A DNA stretch of 64,000 nucleotides from Cranoglanis bouderius (Eukaryota; Chordata; Actinopteri; Siluriformes; Cranoglanididae): NCBI GenBank assembly GCA_023630585.1, contig CM042548.1, positions 3,856,027 to 3,920,026 of the forward strand, given 5' to 3'. Numbering within the stretch: the stretch's first letter is position 1; each line of letters begins with the position of its first letter. Shown one piece after another: positions 1-11,300 of this stretch. The notes beneath the pieces are model-generated. The model searched no databases and was not told where the DNA came from. It saw nothing but the letters and a program-made list of their open reading frames with translations. Position numbers and translations under genes: made by a program.

Positions 1-465
1 GAAGAAAGTTCAACAAAGTTTAGGCAATTAATGCCCAGACCACAAAGCTCACAATGCAGAGTCAGATCTCACTGCTCAGGAATTTAAACCAATTAAAAAC
101 TGGACAGGAACAAAAATAAAACCGAAAGCTGTGAAGATAAGATAAGGAGTCTAGTATAAATCATTATAACTGGAATGATCTAGAATCATAAATTGAATAG
201 AAGGTGCACAAAATACACAGGAGACCCAAGCTATCAGCAGGATGTCTACAGCGGAAATCTACATTTTCCAACAATAATAATAAGCCACTTGCCAGTTGAT
301 TTATACTGACATTTCATTTTCTAGGTCTGACAGAGTAATTAGAATCGGTTCTGTAGCAAACGTTATCAGCACTGAACTATGGCAACAATGACAGAACAAA
401 CTAAACTAGACTCTATTAACATGGGTCTGAAGTGCCACTGTGTGCATATTTGTGTGCGTACTGAC

Positions 466-970
466 CACCAATCAGTGATGAAGATCTCCTCCTCCGCCTT
501 CTCCAGTGCGTCTGCCAGGTCTGAGAAATATCCACTCCCGTTCACGTACCTGTCAATCAAATCCATCGATCACTCACTCTATCATTAACAATGTCCCTGA
601 AAGAAACTCTTCCATCAACACCGAGAGAGAATGCGGCTACACTGCAGATGCACAACAGCATGTAGTATGTACTGTATATACACAATACAGTATATGTAAT
701 GATATACCTACACAGATACTAATATGTATGGAAGTATGTAATAAAAATGCTAGTATGTAAGTATGCAAGTATGTATACAAGAATAAACTTAGGTATGTAA
801 TTATATATTTGTACATAAGTATGTAAGTATGCAAGTATCTATAAAAGTATATACGTTTATAAGGTATGTACTAAGTATATACTTAATGATATATATTTCT
901 ACTTTTAAGTATGTACAAAAGTATTTACTTACATATATAGTTATATACTTGTGAGTGTGCAGGTATGCAA

Positions 971-1053
<83 letters not shown>

Positions 1054-4000
1054 AAAAATAAAAAAATAAGTGTATACTTAGTTCAGTGCTTTATACTTGT
1101 AAGTATGCAAGTAGCTATAAAAGTAAATACTTAATTATGTAATTATATACTTGTATGCACTTAGCTATAAAGTATATTTAGTTATGTAATTATATACTTG
1201 TAAGTATCAAGTATCTATAAAAGTGTATACTTGGTTAAGTACTTATATAAGTGTAAGAATGTAGGTATGCAAGAAGCTATAAAGGTATATACTTATTTAT
1301 GTACTTGTATACATATAAGTAAGCAAGCATGAAGTGTATAAAAGTATAAATATGTGCATGTATAAACATCTTTCCTTAGCTATATAGCTGTGTACTTGCA
1401 AGTATGCAGGTATGCACGTATGTATACAAATGCATACTTTGTTATATACTGAATATTCATGTGTGCAGGTATGCTAGTAAGTATAAAAAGTATTTACTTG
1501 GTTATATACTTATATACTTGTAAGTAAATGTGAAGTTTTCTTATGTTTCAGTATTTGTAGTAGTAGTACTGGTTTAATAGATATTACATATTAGCTTCTT
1601 TATTAGTCACCTCTCTTACTGAATATTTTGCAGAGACAAAAGGTCAAGGCTACACCAAGAGACCTCTTCCTCCCTCTTTGTCGTCCTCTGTATTTTTCCA
1701 GTCTTACTGGGATACAAGTGTGTGTTTAAAAACCTGCAACAGTGAACTTGTTGATTAACTTTGTGTGCAAATAAAATGTCCTGTGTCATAGGCCAAGTGA
1801 GAAAATTATGTTTAAAAATTATTTTTGCTTTTTTGATCCCAGAAGCTTCTGTTATATTTAGCTCGGGGCTCTGAGGTGACCATTTTAGTTAAAAGTGTCC
1901 CATTGGCAGACTTCCAGTTTCCAAGCATACATCATTCCATTGATTTTCTTTCCACCAGATTCCTTACATCTTTGGCTGAAAAGTGAAAAAGACTGTCACA
2001 ATCCGTCACTGTGCTTCACAGAGACTTGCAGAATGGCAGCAGTGTTGTTCTGACATACTACTGTCTTTGTGAACAAAAAAAAGATCTCAATTCTAGCTCC
2101 GTAATGGTTTTCCACCGATTGTCACTAACTGCTTTATCATCTTCTGCGCTGCCATTTTGGAAAAAAAAAAAGCTCTTTCTTGGCAGCAACACTGAGGATA
2201 CTTTGAAGCCAAATGACTGCTAGATACTGAACCAGAACTGAAAATGCAATGGACCATTACATCCTGTTCATCAGACGTCGGCTTTCTGGTATTCGGCATT
2301 CTTGGGAACCTTAAATGACTAACATTGTTTTTTTACTATAAAAAAAAAAACAAGGTTTTACTATACTGTAGCTTCTCTCTGGATTACATAACTACAAACC
2401 AAATCATACCGTATATGCACATATTCCTGTATGATGAAGTATGCACTTAATTAAAACTACAATTATAATTCTAAGTATACACTCGCACTTATACATGCAT
2501 GCAAGTATGCATGTAGGAGTCTGTCGTAGAGATATGAAGCGATAAGTATAGTATAAATTATAATAAACGGAACAGGCTAAAAACACACACCATTTGGTAA
2601 AGGAGTCGGGTCTGGGCGGGGCGAAGCCATCAAAGCGGTGAGTCTGGAGAAAATCGCAACGTTCAGACAGACGCCGTATCTCATGACTCCACCACTGGGC
2701 CTGCCTGTAGCTATTGCACTTAATGATCAGCTTCCTGTAACCACACACACACACGAACACACACACACACGTTAGTTTCCCAAAAACTATTGGAACAATT
2801 CTTCATAAGCATGATTGAATGTCGTACGTGTTATTCCGTCAAAGAACCAAAGCAATGTGGAACGTGGGAAAAACAAAACAAAAAACATCATACTATTTAT
2901 ACGCTTGTAGTTGTGGAACGTCCATGAAACAAGTTATTTCTCACCAGACTCACTATTTTTCCCTTTCGAGAAAAATCTACCTCGTTTCTGGGACTGCACA
3001 GTCACGTGACGAAGACACGGTGCAGATGTTCTTACACCCGGACGTCTCTCTCACTGACTTATACAGCAAGCTACTATGATAAAGGAACTGAAACTGTGGA
3101 GCGCACACTGCAGAAATCACCCAAAAACCCAATACATGGCTGGATGATCAAAACAAATCAGACTTTCCAAAACCCGCTTTCCCATATTCGGGAAAAACTC
3201 ACTCACGGTGCGGACCACGTATCTAAGGGAGGTATGGTACACATGGTAAACGGATACTGGTACGCACCTGGCTTTTCAACTTCTGCAACACAATTTTGCG
3301 GTAATTTCGTCACATGTTTACAAATGAACACTGGCAAAGTTCCCAACATTCGGCCTGACCCCCAGTGCACCATTTGAACATCTAATGATGGGTTTCATTG
3401 AACTCACCCATGTTCAAGGATACAGCTATTGTTTAGTAATAGCTGACATGATTTCAAAATACTCTGTTTCTCTTACAGGAGATAAGATGCACATACAGAG
3501 GCTAAACACTCGGTCAGAGAAGTAATCCTTCTCAAAACTAGCCAAAATTATGGCAGACACGGGTCTCAAGTGGGTTCAAGCACTACCATTAGTGCTCATG
3601 AATATTAGGCGAAGGGCAAACAGACAAACGGGATGGAGTCCATTGGATGTTTTGACTGGTCTTCCAATAAGGAGAATGTTCTTTTTGAAACATTCTCCTA
3701 ATGAAGATTTGAAGATTTCATTTAAAATCTACCCCCTAATTTATCTTTCATGTGTGTTAGTAAATTAGAAAAGTGTCAAGATTGGGATCGAGCACTAACA
3801 TTAGTGCTCATGCACATTAGACATTACATTACATTAGTTTTATGTAAAAAAACGTTCTTACTTCTTAGTGTTAACGAAATGAATAATTCATGAATGTAAC
3901 CACATACACTCCAGATTTCTGTCTCAAGCCTCTGAGGTAAGGTACGTTTGGGTAAGGTAAGAGTGGCCACCCGGGCTCGTGAGCAATTGCCGACTGAACA

Positions 4001-4367
4001 AAATGTTTTCTTGGGCACATTCACATACATTGGCAGCGATTTCTCATTTTACAGGTGAATATCCACCACACCTGCTGACGTTCTCGATGCACACTCCGTG
4101 TTTCGTGTCCGTGTAGTGCCGGTCCACCAGAACTTTCAGCTCGGGGTCGAAGAGCAGCACGAAGGACACCAGACCTGGATCTCTGCATTCAGAACGAACC
4201 CATCATTAATAACCGGTTAATTCGCTGAATTATAGAAAATGGGGAAATTAAGGAAAGGTCTATTAAAGCATTAAAGTTATTGAATTATACCATCATCAAT
4301 GTTCAGCCTTTTACACAGAGAGAGAGACTGCACCGTGAGCAAAGATGAAAGCAGCTGAGACTTTTAC

Positions 4368-4417
<50 letters not shown>

Positions 4418-5175
4418 AGAGAAAACCGCTACAAGTGTGAAAGAGTTGTGAATATGATTATGACAAAGGAAGGGAGTAGAGAACGTACAGTAATATAGGT
4501 GCATAATGGAAAAGAAAGGAGAACAGTACAGGGTGTGTGTGCGCATGCGCGGGAGAGAGACCTGGACATGTAGAGCAGAAACGAATCCTTGACCACAAGC
4601 CAGCGTTGCGACCAACGGAAACAGAACTGATGGTGGCCGAAACAGTTGAGGCCATGGATCCGGTGACCTCCTGACCTCTTCGAAATAAATCCCTCCCTGC
4701 GAGACAGATTTGAGAAAGCGAAGAAATCAGCCTGTTGCTTATTTATAGACACCCGCTAATACAATAGCACACACACATACTCACAGGCCTTTGGGTCCAA
4801 GATCTTTGATAAAGGACAGAGGGCTGATGCTGAGGAACTCCAGCTGAGAGCATAAGTAAGCAAGTGTTTACTAAAAATCATTGTGCATTGTGTGTGTGTA
4901 TAGGTTACTAACAATCAGCCACAAAAAAAGTGTAAAGAGATGTATGCTCTAATGGCCAAACATTACATTACATTACATTTATGGCATTCGGCAGATGCCT
5001 TTTATCCAGAGCGACTTACAATTATCTCATTTTTTATACAACTGAGCAGTTGAGGGTTAAGGGCCTTGCTCAAGGGCCCAGCAGTGGCAGCTTGGTGGTG
5101 CTGGGATTTGAACTCACGACCTTCCGATCAGAAGTCCAATGTCCTAACCACTGAGTTACCACGTCCCACATGTTA

Positions 5176-5211
<36 letters not shown>

Positions 5212-5337
5212 TGAGTGAGTGAGTGAGTGAGTGAGTGAGTGAGTGAGTGAGTGAGTGAGTGAGTGAGTGAGTGAGTGAGTGAGTGAGTGAGTGAGTGAGT
5301 GAGTGAGTGAGTGAGTGAGTGAGTGAGTGAGTGAGTG

Positions 5338-5391
<54 letters not shown>

Positions 5392-8300
5392 TTCACCATG
5401 CCACTGTAGTTCTTGCAGAAGGAGTTATCCAGAAGGTTGTTTAGGTACTCTTCCAGATATTTCTGTAGCACACGCACACACAGAATTGCAAACCAGTGAA
5501 CACATTTTAAGCAACTGGGCAAAGTCAACAGATTTCAGCCTAATAATCTGATTATTCAGTGCATGTATATTTATGTAAAACTAATACTAATACTATTAAT
5601 ATCTGGGTTATTTCGCATAAAATTCGTCTTATTGTTCAGGGCACTCCAACACACTAAACTCTGTCACCTTTTATTGTTTGTAGGCCAAAATGAACTAAAA
5701 ATGAATGCCAGATTTACAAAAGTTAAACGGAACAGCTGACTTTCTGCGTACTCGCGTGCATACGTTGATAAACGCCAATCAGCCGTAAATGACTAGGCGC
5801 ATTCACGGCACAGCTGATTTACATTTCACAAAACTCCTCAAAACGAAGACTAAACGGTGAAAGACTGACTCTTGAGCTAAATCATCCACTAACGCAGCTC
5901 AGCCACTGCAGTTCATTTGCTAATACAGAAACTCTACCTCGTCCTCCTTTTATAGGGTGCCATGACTTTCTAAAAATAAAAAAAATTCAGGAGCCCATCA
6001 ACTCTCCTTATATGTAACTTCACACAAACTGGATGTACATAAACACCACGATTCTTGTAAACAATTTAGGAATTAATTTGTTCCCCTCATATCCCCCTCA
6101 GAGTGTAGCACATGGAAAAAAAAAATCAGCTTGTACTGTCCTTTATGAATGAATGAATGAATAAATAAATAAAGTTAAATACAGGTGCATGATTAAGGAT
6201 CTTTAACTATAATCATAGACAAATCATTAATATTATAATTACTAATACACTAATACATAATAAGTGTGTGTTTGTACCGGTTTGCTGGATGTCCTGCCCA
6301 TTCTCTCTGTGCCATGCAGAGAGGGCATCTCCTCAGTCATGCTCTCCAGCTGCTGCCTCTGAATGGCAAACCTGACCCACACACACATTAAAATATGATA
6401 AACATGATTCTAAAAGCTATGCAGCCTCATTAATTATTTTGTCCATGGATTCATCCAAAATACTGAGATTTTTACGGCCTGACATTAGCACAAGCCTAAC
6501 GTTGAGCACGTGTCCGAGAGTGCGTGTGGGTGTGTGCGCTCACCTCCCTAGCGGAAGGAACTGCAGCATCATCTTGTGTTTGTACAGGTCTCTGTGCAGG
6601 TCATGGAAATGCTTATATTTCCTCTTTATGGTCCAAGTGAATTCACCATGGGTCAGGCGCACCGTATACAGAGAACAAACACGCACCTGCACATATACAC
6701 ACACACACAGTACACACAAAAACACAAGACAACGAGCATTTGGCTTATACTTTTTTTCCCCCAAAATCACATTACAATTACACATTACCAATTACATATT
6801 ATACAGAACTGTGCAAAAGTCTAGGCATAGATGTTTGTGTCTACTACGTTACTGAGTCAGCAGAAAAATCACAAATTATATACTGTATATGAACGAAGCA
6901 TGGTGATGGTAGCATGTAGATTAGACATATCTTCTGTAAAGTAATGCTGTAAAGATATCTTCTGAAATAATGAAATGAAGCATTTCTACACATGTACAAA
7001 ATTGACTACAAGAGTAGTAAACAACAATAAACAGCTAAATTGATCACACTTTGCCCTTTTGAACAGCATCAGTTCTCTTAGGAACAAGGTCATAGTGTTT
7101 TATAAGAAAACTCTCTGGGAAGTAACCTTCTGCAGCACTTCTGGAGACTTTAACTGTCTCGCTTGCATCTGGTTCTTCAGGTCATACCAGACATTTCTTT
7201 GAAAATGTAATGTTTTGAAAAAATATATAATAACCTGCTCTGTTTTTTTTTTTTTTTAACCGACACTGTGATGCAGTAGAGTGCCTAGACTTTTGCACAG
7301 TACAATATATACACAAATCTTTTTAAAATCACTGTTCTAAACACACGCACCTTGGAGCGAGTGGTATATCTCTCAGTGTTCTCCACTCTGCAGGTGATGG
7401 GCGTGTTATGAAGCAGCGGAGACACGCCCCTTTCCTTTAGATCGTTCAGGTAATGCACCACGAAAAACGCACGTTCTTCTAAAGAAGAAAAAACATACAC
7501 ACATACAGTTCTTAAACGTTCTGCCTGGTGTTTGAGGACCTGGACACAGAACTCATCCCATTACAGATTCATTGTAAAAGTCATTTCTATACAAATTTAA
7601 ACTTCCCATTTTCAAACGCGACTTCACACAAATGGATTCGTCTGTGACTGGGAAAAAATATTTTCTTTTAAAAGAATAAAGTCCTTTCAGATGAATTCAA
7701 TAAAACGTGAAGACTGGTCAAAGTGTGTACAAGATATAGGTTTAAAAACAATGGTATACTGGTTTGGATTGGGGGCGGTTCTAATTTGCATATTCATAAC
7801 ATCGCCTGGTCTTTCCAATCTTTGACTGTCCAGTTTAGGTAAGCCTGTGCCCTCTATATCCTCAGATTCCTGTTCTTGGCTGACAGGAGTGAAACCTAAT
7901 ATGGTCTTTTGCTGTTATAGTGCATCCTCCTCAGGGTTTGGCGTGTTGTATGTTCTGAGATGCTTTTCTGCCCACCCCAGGTGTAAACGGTGGTTATTTG
8001 AGGTTATTGTAGCCTTCCTGTCAGCTCAAACCAGTCCGGCCATTCTCCTCCGACCTCTCTCATCTACAAGGCAGAACTGCCGCACCATTCTGTGTCACCT
8101 CTGGAGTTTATTGTGCATGAAAATCTCAGGAGATCAGCAGTTTATGAAATGCTATTCAGAAATATTATTCTGAATCCAGCCCATTTGGGACCAACAACCA
8201 AAAAAAAACCAAAAAAAAAAAACTCAACCCCTTAAAGATCTTAAAAAAAACATCAACAAAATTTCACTTTGTTATATGGAGTTCTGCTCCATGCCACGTC

Positions 8301-11300
8301 CTGTATAACATGGGTTTCATGGCAAATATGCAAAAATTCCAGTCGAAACATGGCCTCCAAGAGAAACGCTCTCTTTGACGCTTTGATGTGTAGCTGGCCT
8401 TCACTTGACCTGGCACTATGTGGTACAGATACTGCTAAGAACAGTTTGTTCTAAGACAACAGGCCAAGGCCACTGTTCTGGCATCGCCTCCCATTTCTCA
8501 CATCTCACCCTAACCATTTGGAGAACGCATGATACCATTTTGCTGTCATGTCTCATGGACAGTAAACTCTTTTCAAGGTCCAAAGCATCACTGTACAAAT
8601 CCTGCTGTTCCTCACAAGAATAAGCATGAGAAATGTTTACAATGTATGTACTCTCACTACACATGACTTAATACAGAAATTAGTGCATCCTGCTGTCTCT
8701 GGCAAATTTCAGTAATTGTGCAGCGCGATCTCCAAATATTCCTCTACCCTCAAAACTCAACAGAAAAACGATCTGTCTCACTTTGCTGTCATACGAAATT
8801 TACTTGGCCTATAAAACAGCCGTTTATGCTTAAGGAGGAGTCGGACTTCCCCCTCATACTACATCAGTTATCTTTCGATCCAACTGCGAGTTTCTTAACT
8901 GGAGCTTAACATAGAAAGACAGATCTGGACGGAGAACTTCATAAATTGGGTGAGTGTAAAAACTCATGCTTGAAATTTGATATTATTGGCATTTTATTTT
9001 TTACCGAGAGAGGATATTGTGTGTTATACACAAACAGGAAAAATTTGTTTCCTGTAACGGTTTCCTGTAACAGCTGGCACAAGCCTCTAAACCATGCAGG
9101 CAACACGTATTATGGTGTTGTTTAACTGATACCATTTGTTCAACGCTGTCCTTGTGAACATCAAGATTTCTTTACACTTTTGTATAATATAATTTATATT
9201 TATATATATAATAAATAAATTATTAATTAATTAATTAATTTATTTATTTATTGAATGTTTGTTGAGTGAATTTCTGCAATAATTAGCCATGCACTAAATA
9301 AGGGTATATGTGTGGTAAATCTTCAATCCATCAAAAAACAAGAGGAAGACAAAGTTGTTGTTTTTTTGTATTAGCACTTAATTTTTTTTCCATTTTGCTA
9401 TTCCACAGGCTGAAAAAACTCCTACATGCTTGAACAACTGACACAATATAAGCCAAAAAACCTGGCAGAAGACGTGATCTTATGTCCTGAATTAACAGGA
9501 ACGGGATGCAAGGTTGCAAACAAGCGTTTGGCTAAAGAAAAGAAGGGCACATACCCCCAAACAGGAACCCCTGCTGATTGCAGCAATTGGTGGGGGCAGT
9601 TCAAAGAGGGTGAAAAGAAGGACAAAATGGCAGTGGTCATCATGGCTTCTGAGTATAACCGAGTAGTCAAGCAACTGGACAGTTGTCGAAGCAAGGTGTT
9701 ACAGCTCGAGGCTAAAACAAAGTCTCAAGAGGAAGAGATTCAATTGCTGAACATGAAACTCCTGCAAGTGAAAGAAGAAAACATGCGACTAAATTGTAAG
9801 ATGTCTAAAAATTTGAGTGAAGTGTTGCAGTTCAAGTCCAAAACGGATTCTCAAGAGGAAGAGATTCAACTGCTGAACCTGGAACTCCTGCAAGTGAAAG
9901 AAAAAAACATGCGACTAAATTGTAAGATGTCTAAACATTTGAGTGAAGTGTTGCAGTTCAAGTCCAAAACAGATTCTCAAAAGAAGGAGATCGCCTCCCT
10001 AAAGCGGAGAGTCCAGGCACAGGAAGCAGAAAACGAGCAACTGAAAGATGAGATAGCTGATTACAATACTTCCTGTGATGGCTCCAAAAATTCATTAAGA
10101 CTTCCAGCACCTGTGACTTGCAGTGCAAGTTGGCAGAGATCACTTCTTTCTCTCCTTGAAGAACTTCCAGACTTGAAGCATGACAACTCCAACTACGAGT
10201 TCTGGGCCAAGATTAAGAGTTGGCTCCTAAAAGGAGAAGTGGATCCTCAGTGCGTCTTTAAACTTGTCAAAAGAAAATGCCCTCTAGAAGCTTGGCAGGC
10301 AATAGAAGAGAACTTCGACAACAAAGACCTGACCGAGATGGCCTTTTCCAACCCTGCGACGGTCAGAAGACTGCTGGAAAAGCTCTTAAAGTGTGTGTCA
10401 GAAGCTCTAGGGCCAGGTACCAAATTGTTTGAGCTGTACTACTACCGGAGACAAGAAGTTGGGGAAACATTTGAGGAGTATTTTCAGGAGAAGTTCAGGC
10501 TGTATTGTTCCTATGGGGTGGACAACAAGGAGCCGGACAAGAACGACCGACATTTTCTCTGTAACGTCGTAGAGAATGCGGCAAAGAGCTATCAGGCCTT
10601 AGAGTTGCAGTGCCCGAAAAGCTACACTGATTTGCTGACCAAGGCCATGTGTATTGACAGGATGCTAACGACAGTAGAGTGTAACAATAAGTGTTTGAAC
10701 TGTGGCATATTTGGCCACACTAAAGCTCAGTGTAGAAGACCGGGAGGGGACGCAGAGGTCGGTCCTTACCAGTGCTTTACATGTGGGGGGTACGGTCACT
10801 GGGCCCGGGACTGCTGGACTTATTTTGGCTAGGTAGAAACTAGATCACAAGTGTGTCAGATTGCAGGAATGGTAGTTTAGCATGGAACGTATGCAGATTA
10901 CCATACCTTGTTGAAAATCCATTCAAAAGCCTATACTCTTGTATAAAGCAATGTCAATATCTCCTACATATAAAAGATACATTTTCGGCTTTGCTTTGTT
11001 AGACAGAAATGTGTTGAAACTGATATGGTTATGAACTGTAATTGGCAGTAACTGACATGTTGTCCAATCTACCGGTCAATGCAGCTTAATAATCAACAGT
11101 TTTTTGGTTTTCTTTAGTCTTTGAACTGGTTATTTAACTTTATTTTATGATCATTAATCCTTTGTATTGTCAGATGTTGGTTTTTACAGTGGAAGCATAC
11201 TATGATTGTTTTACTAAATGAACATTTAGTAATTAATCGCATATTTTTAATGGTTTGTATACTAAAATCTGTATCTCCTCTTGATACGCTGATTACATCC

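Noticed and set aside
4072..4174. PLD2 exon with acceptor at 4175
   Set aside because: That acceptor breaks the reading phase; using the AG at 4183-4184 (exon 4182-4072) restores frame and gives the expected PH-domain sequence.
4961..5165. tRNA gene
   Set aside because: A B-box-like ttgaactc is present, but there is no complete cloverleaf or A box; it is a SINE-like repeat, as are 27.3, 34.4 and 37.1 kb.
5070..5528. 152-codon minus-strand frame
   Set aside because: Mostly His-Thr and Leu-Thr-His-Ser from (GAGT)n and (GT)n; only the short stretch at 5462-5397 is real PLD2 exon.
8416..8664. 82-codon minus-strand frame in PLD2 intron 1
   Set aside because: No recognised domain and not framed by splice sites compatible with PLD2 phases.
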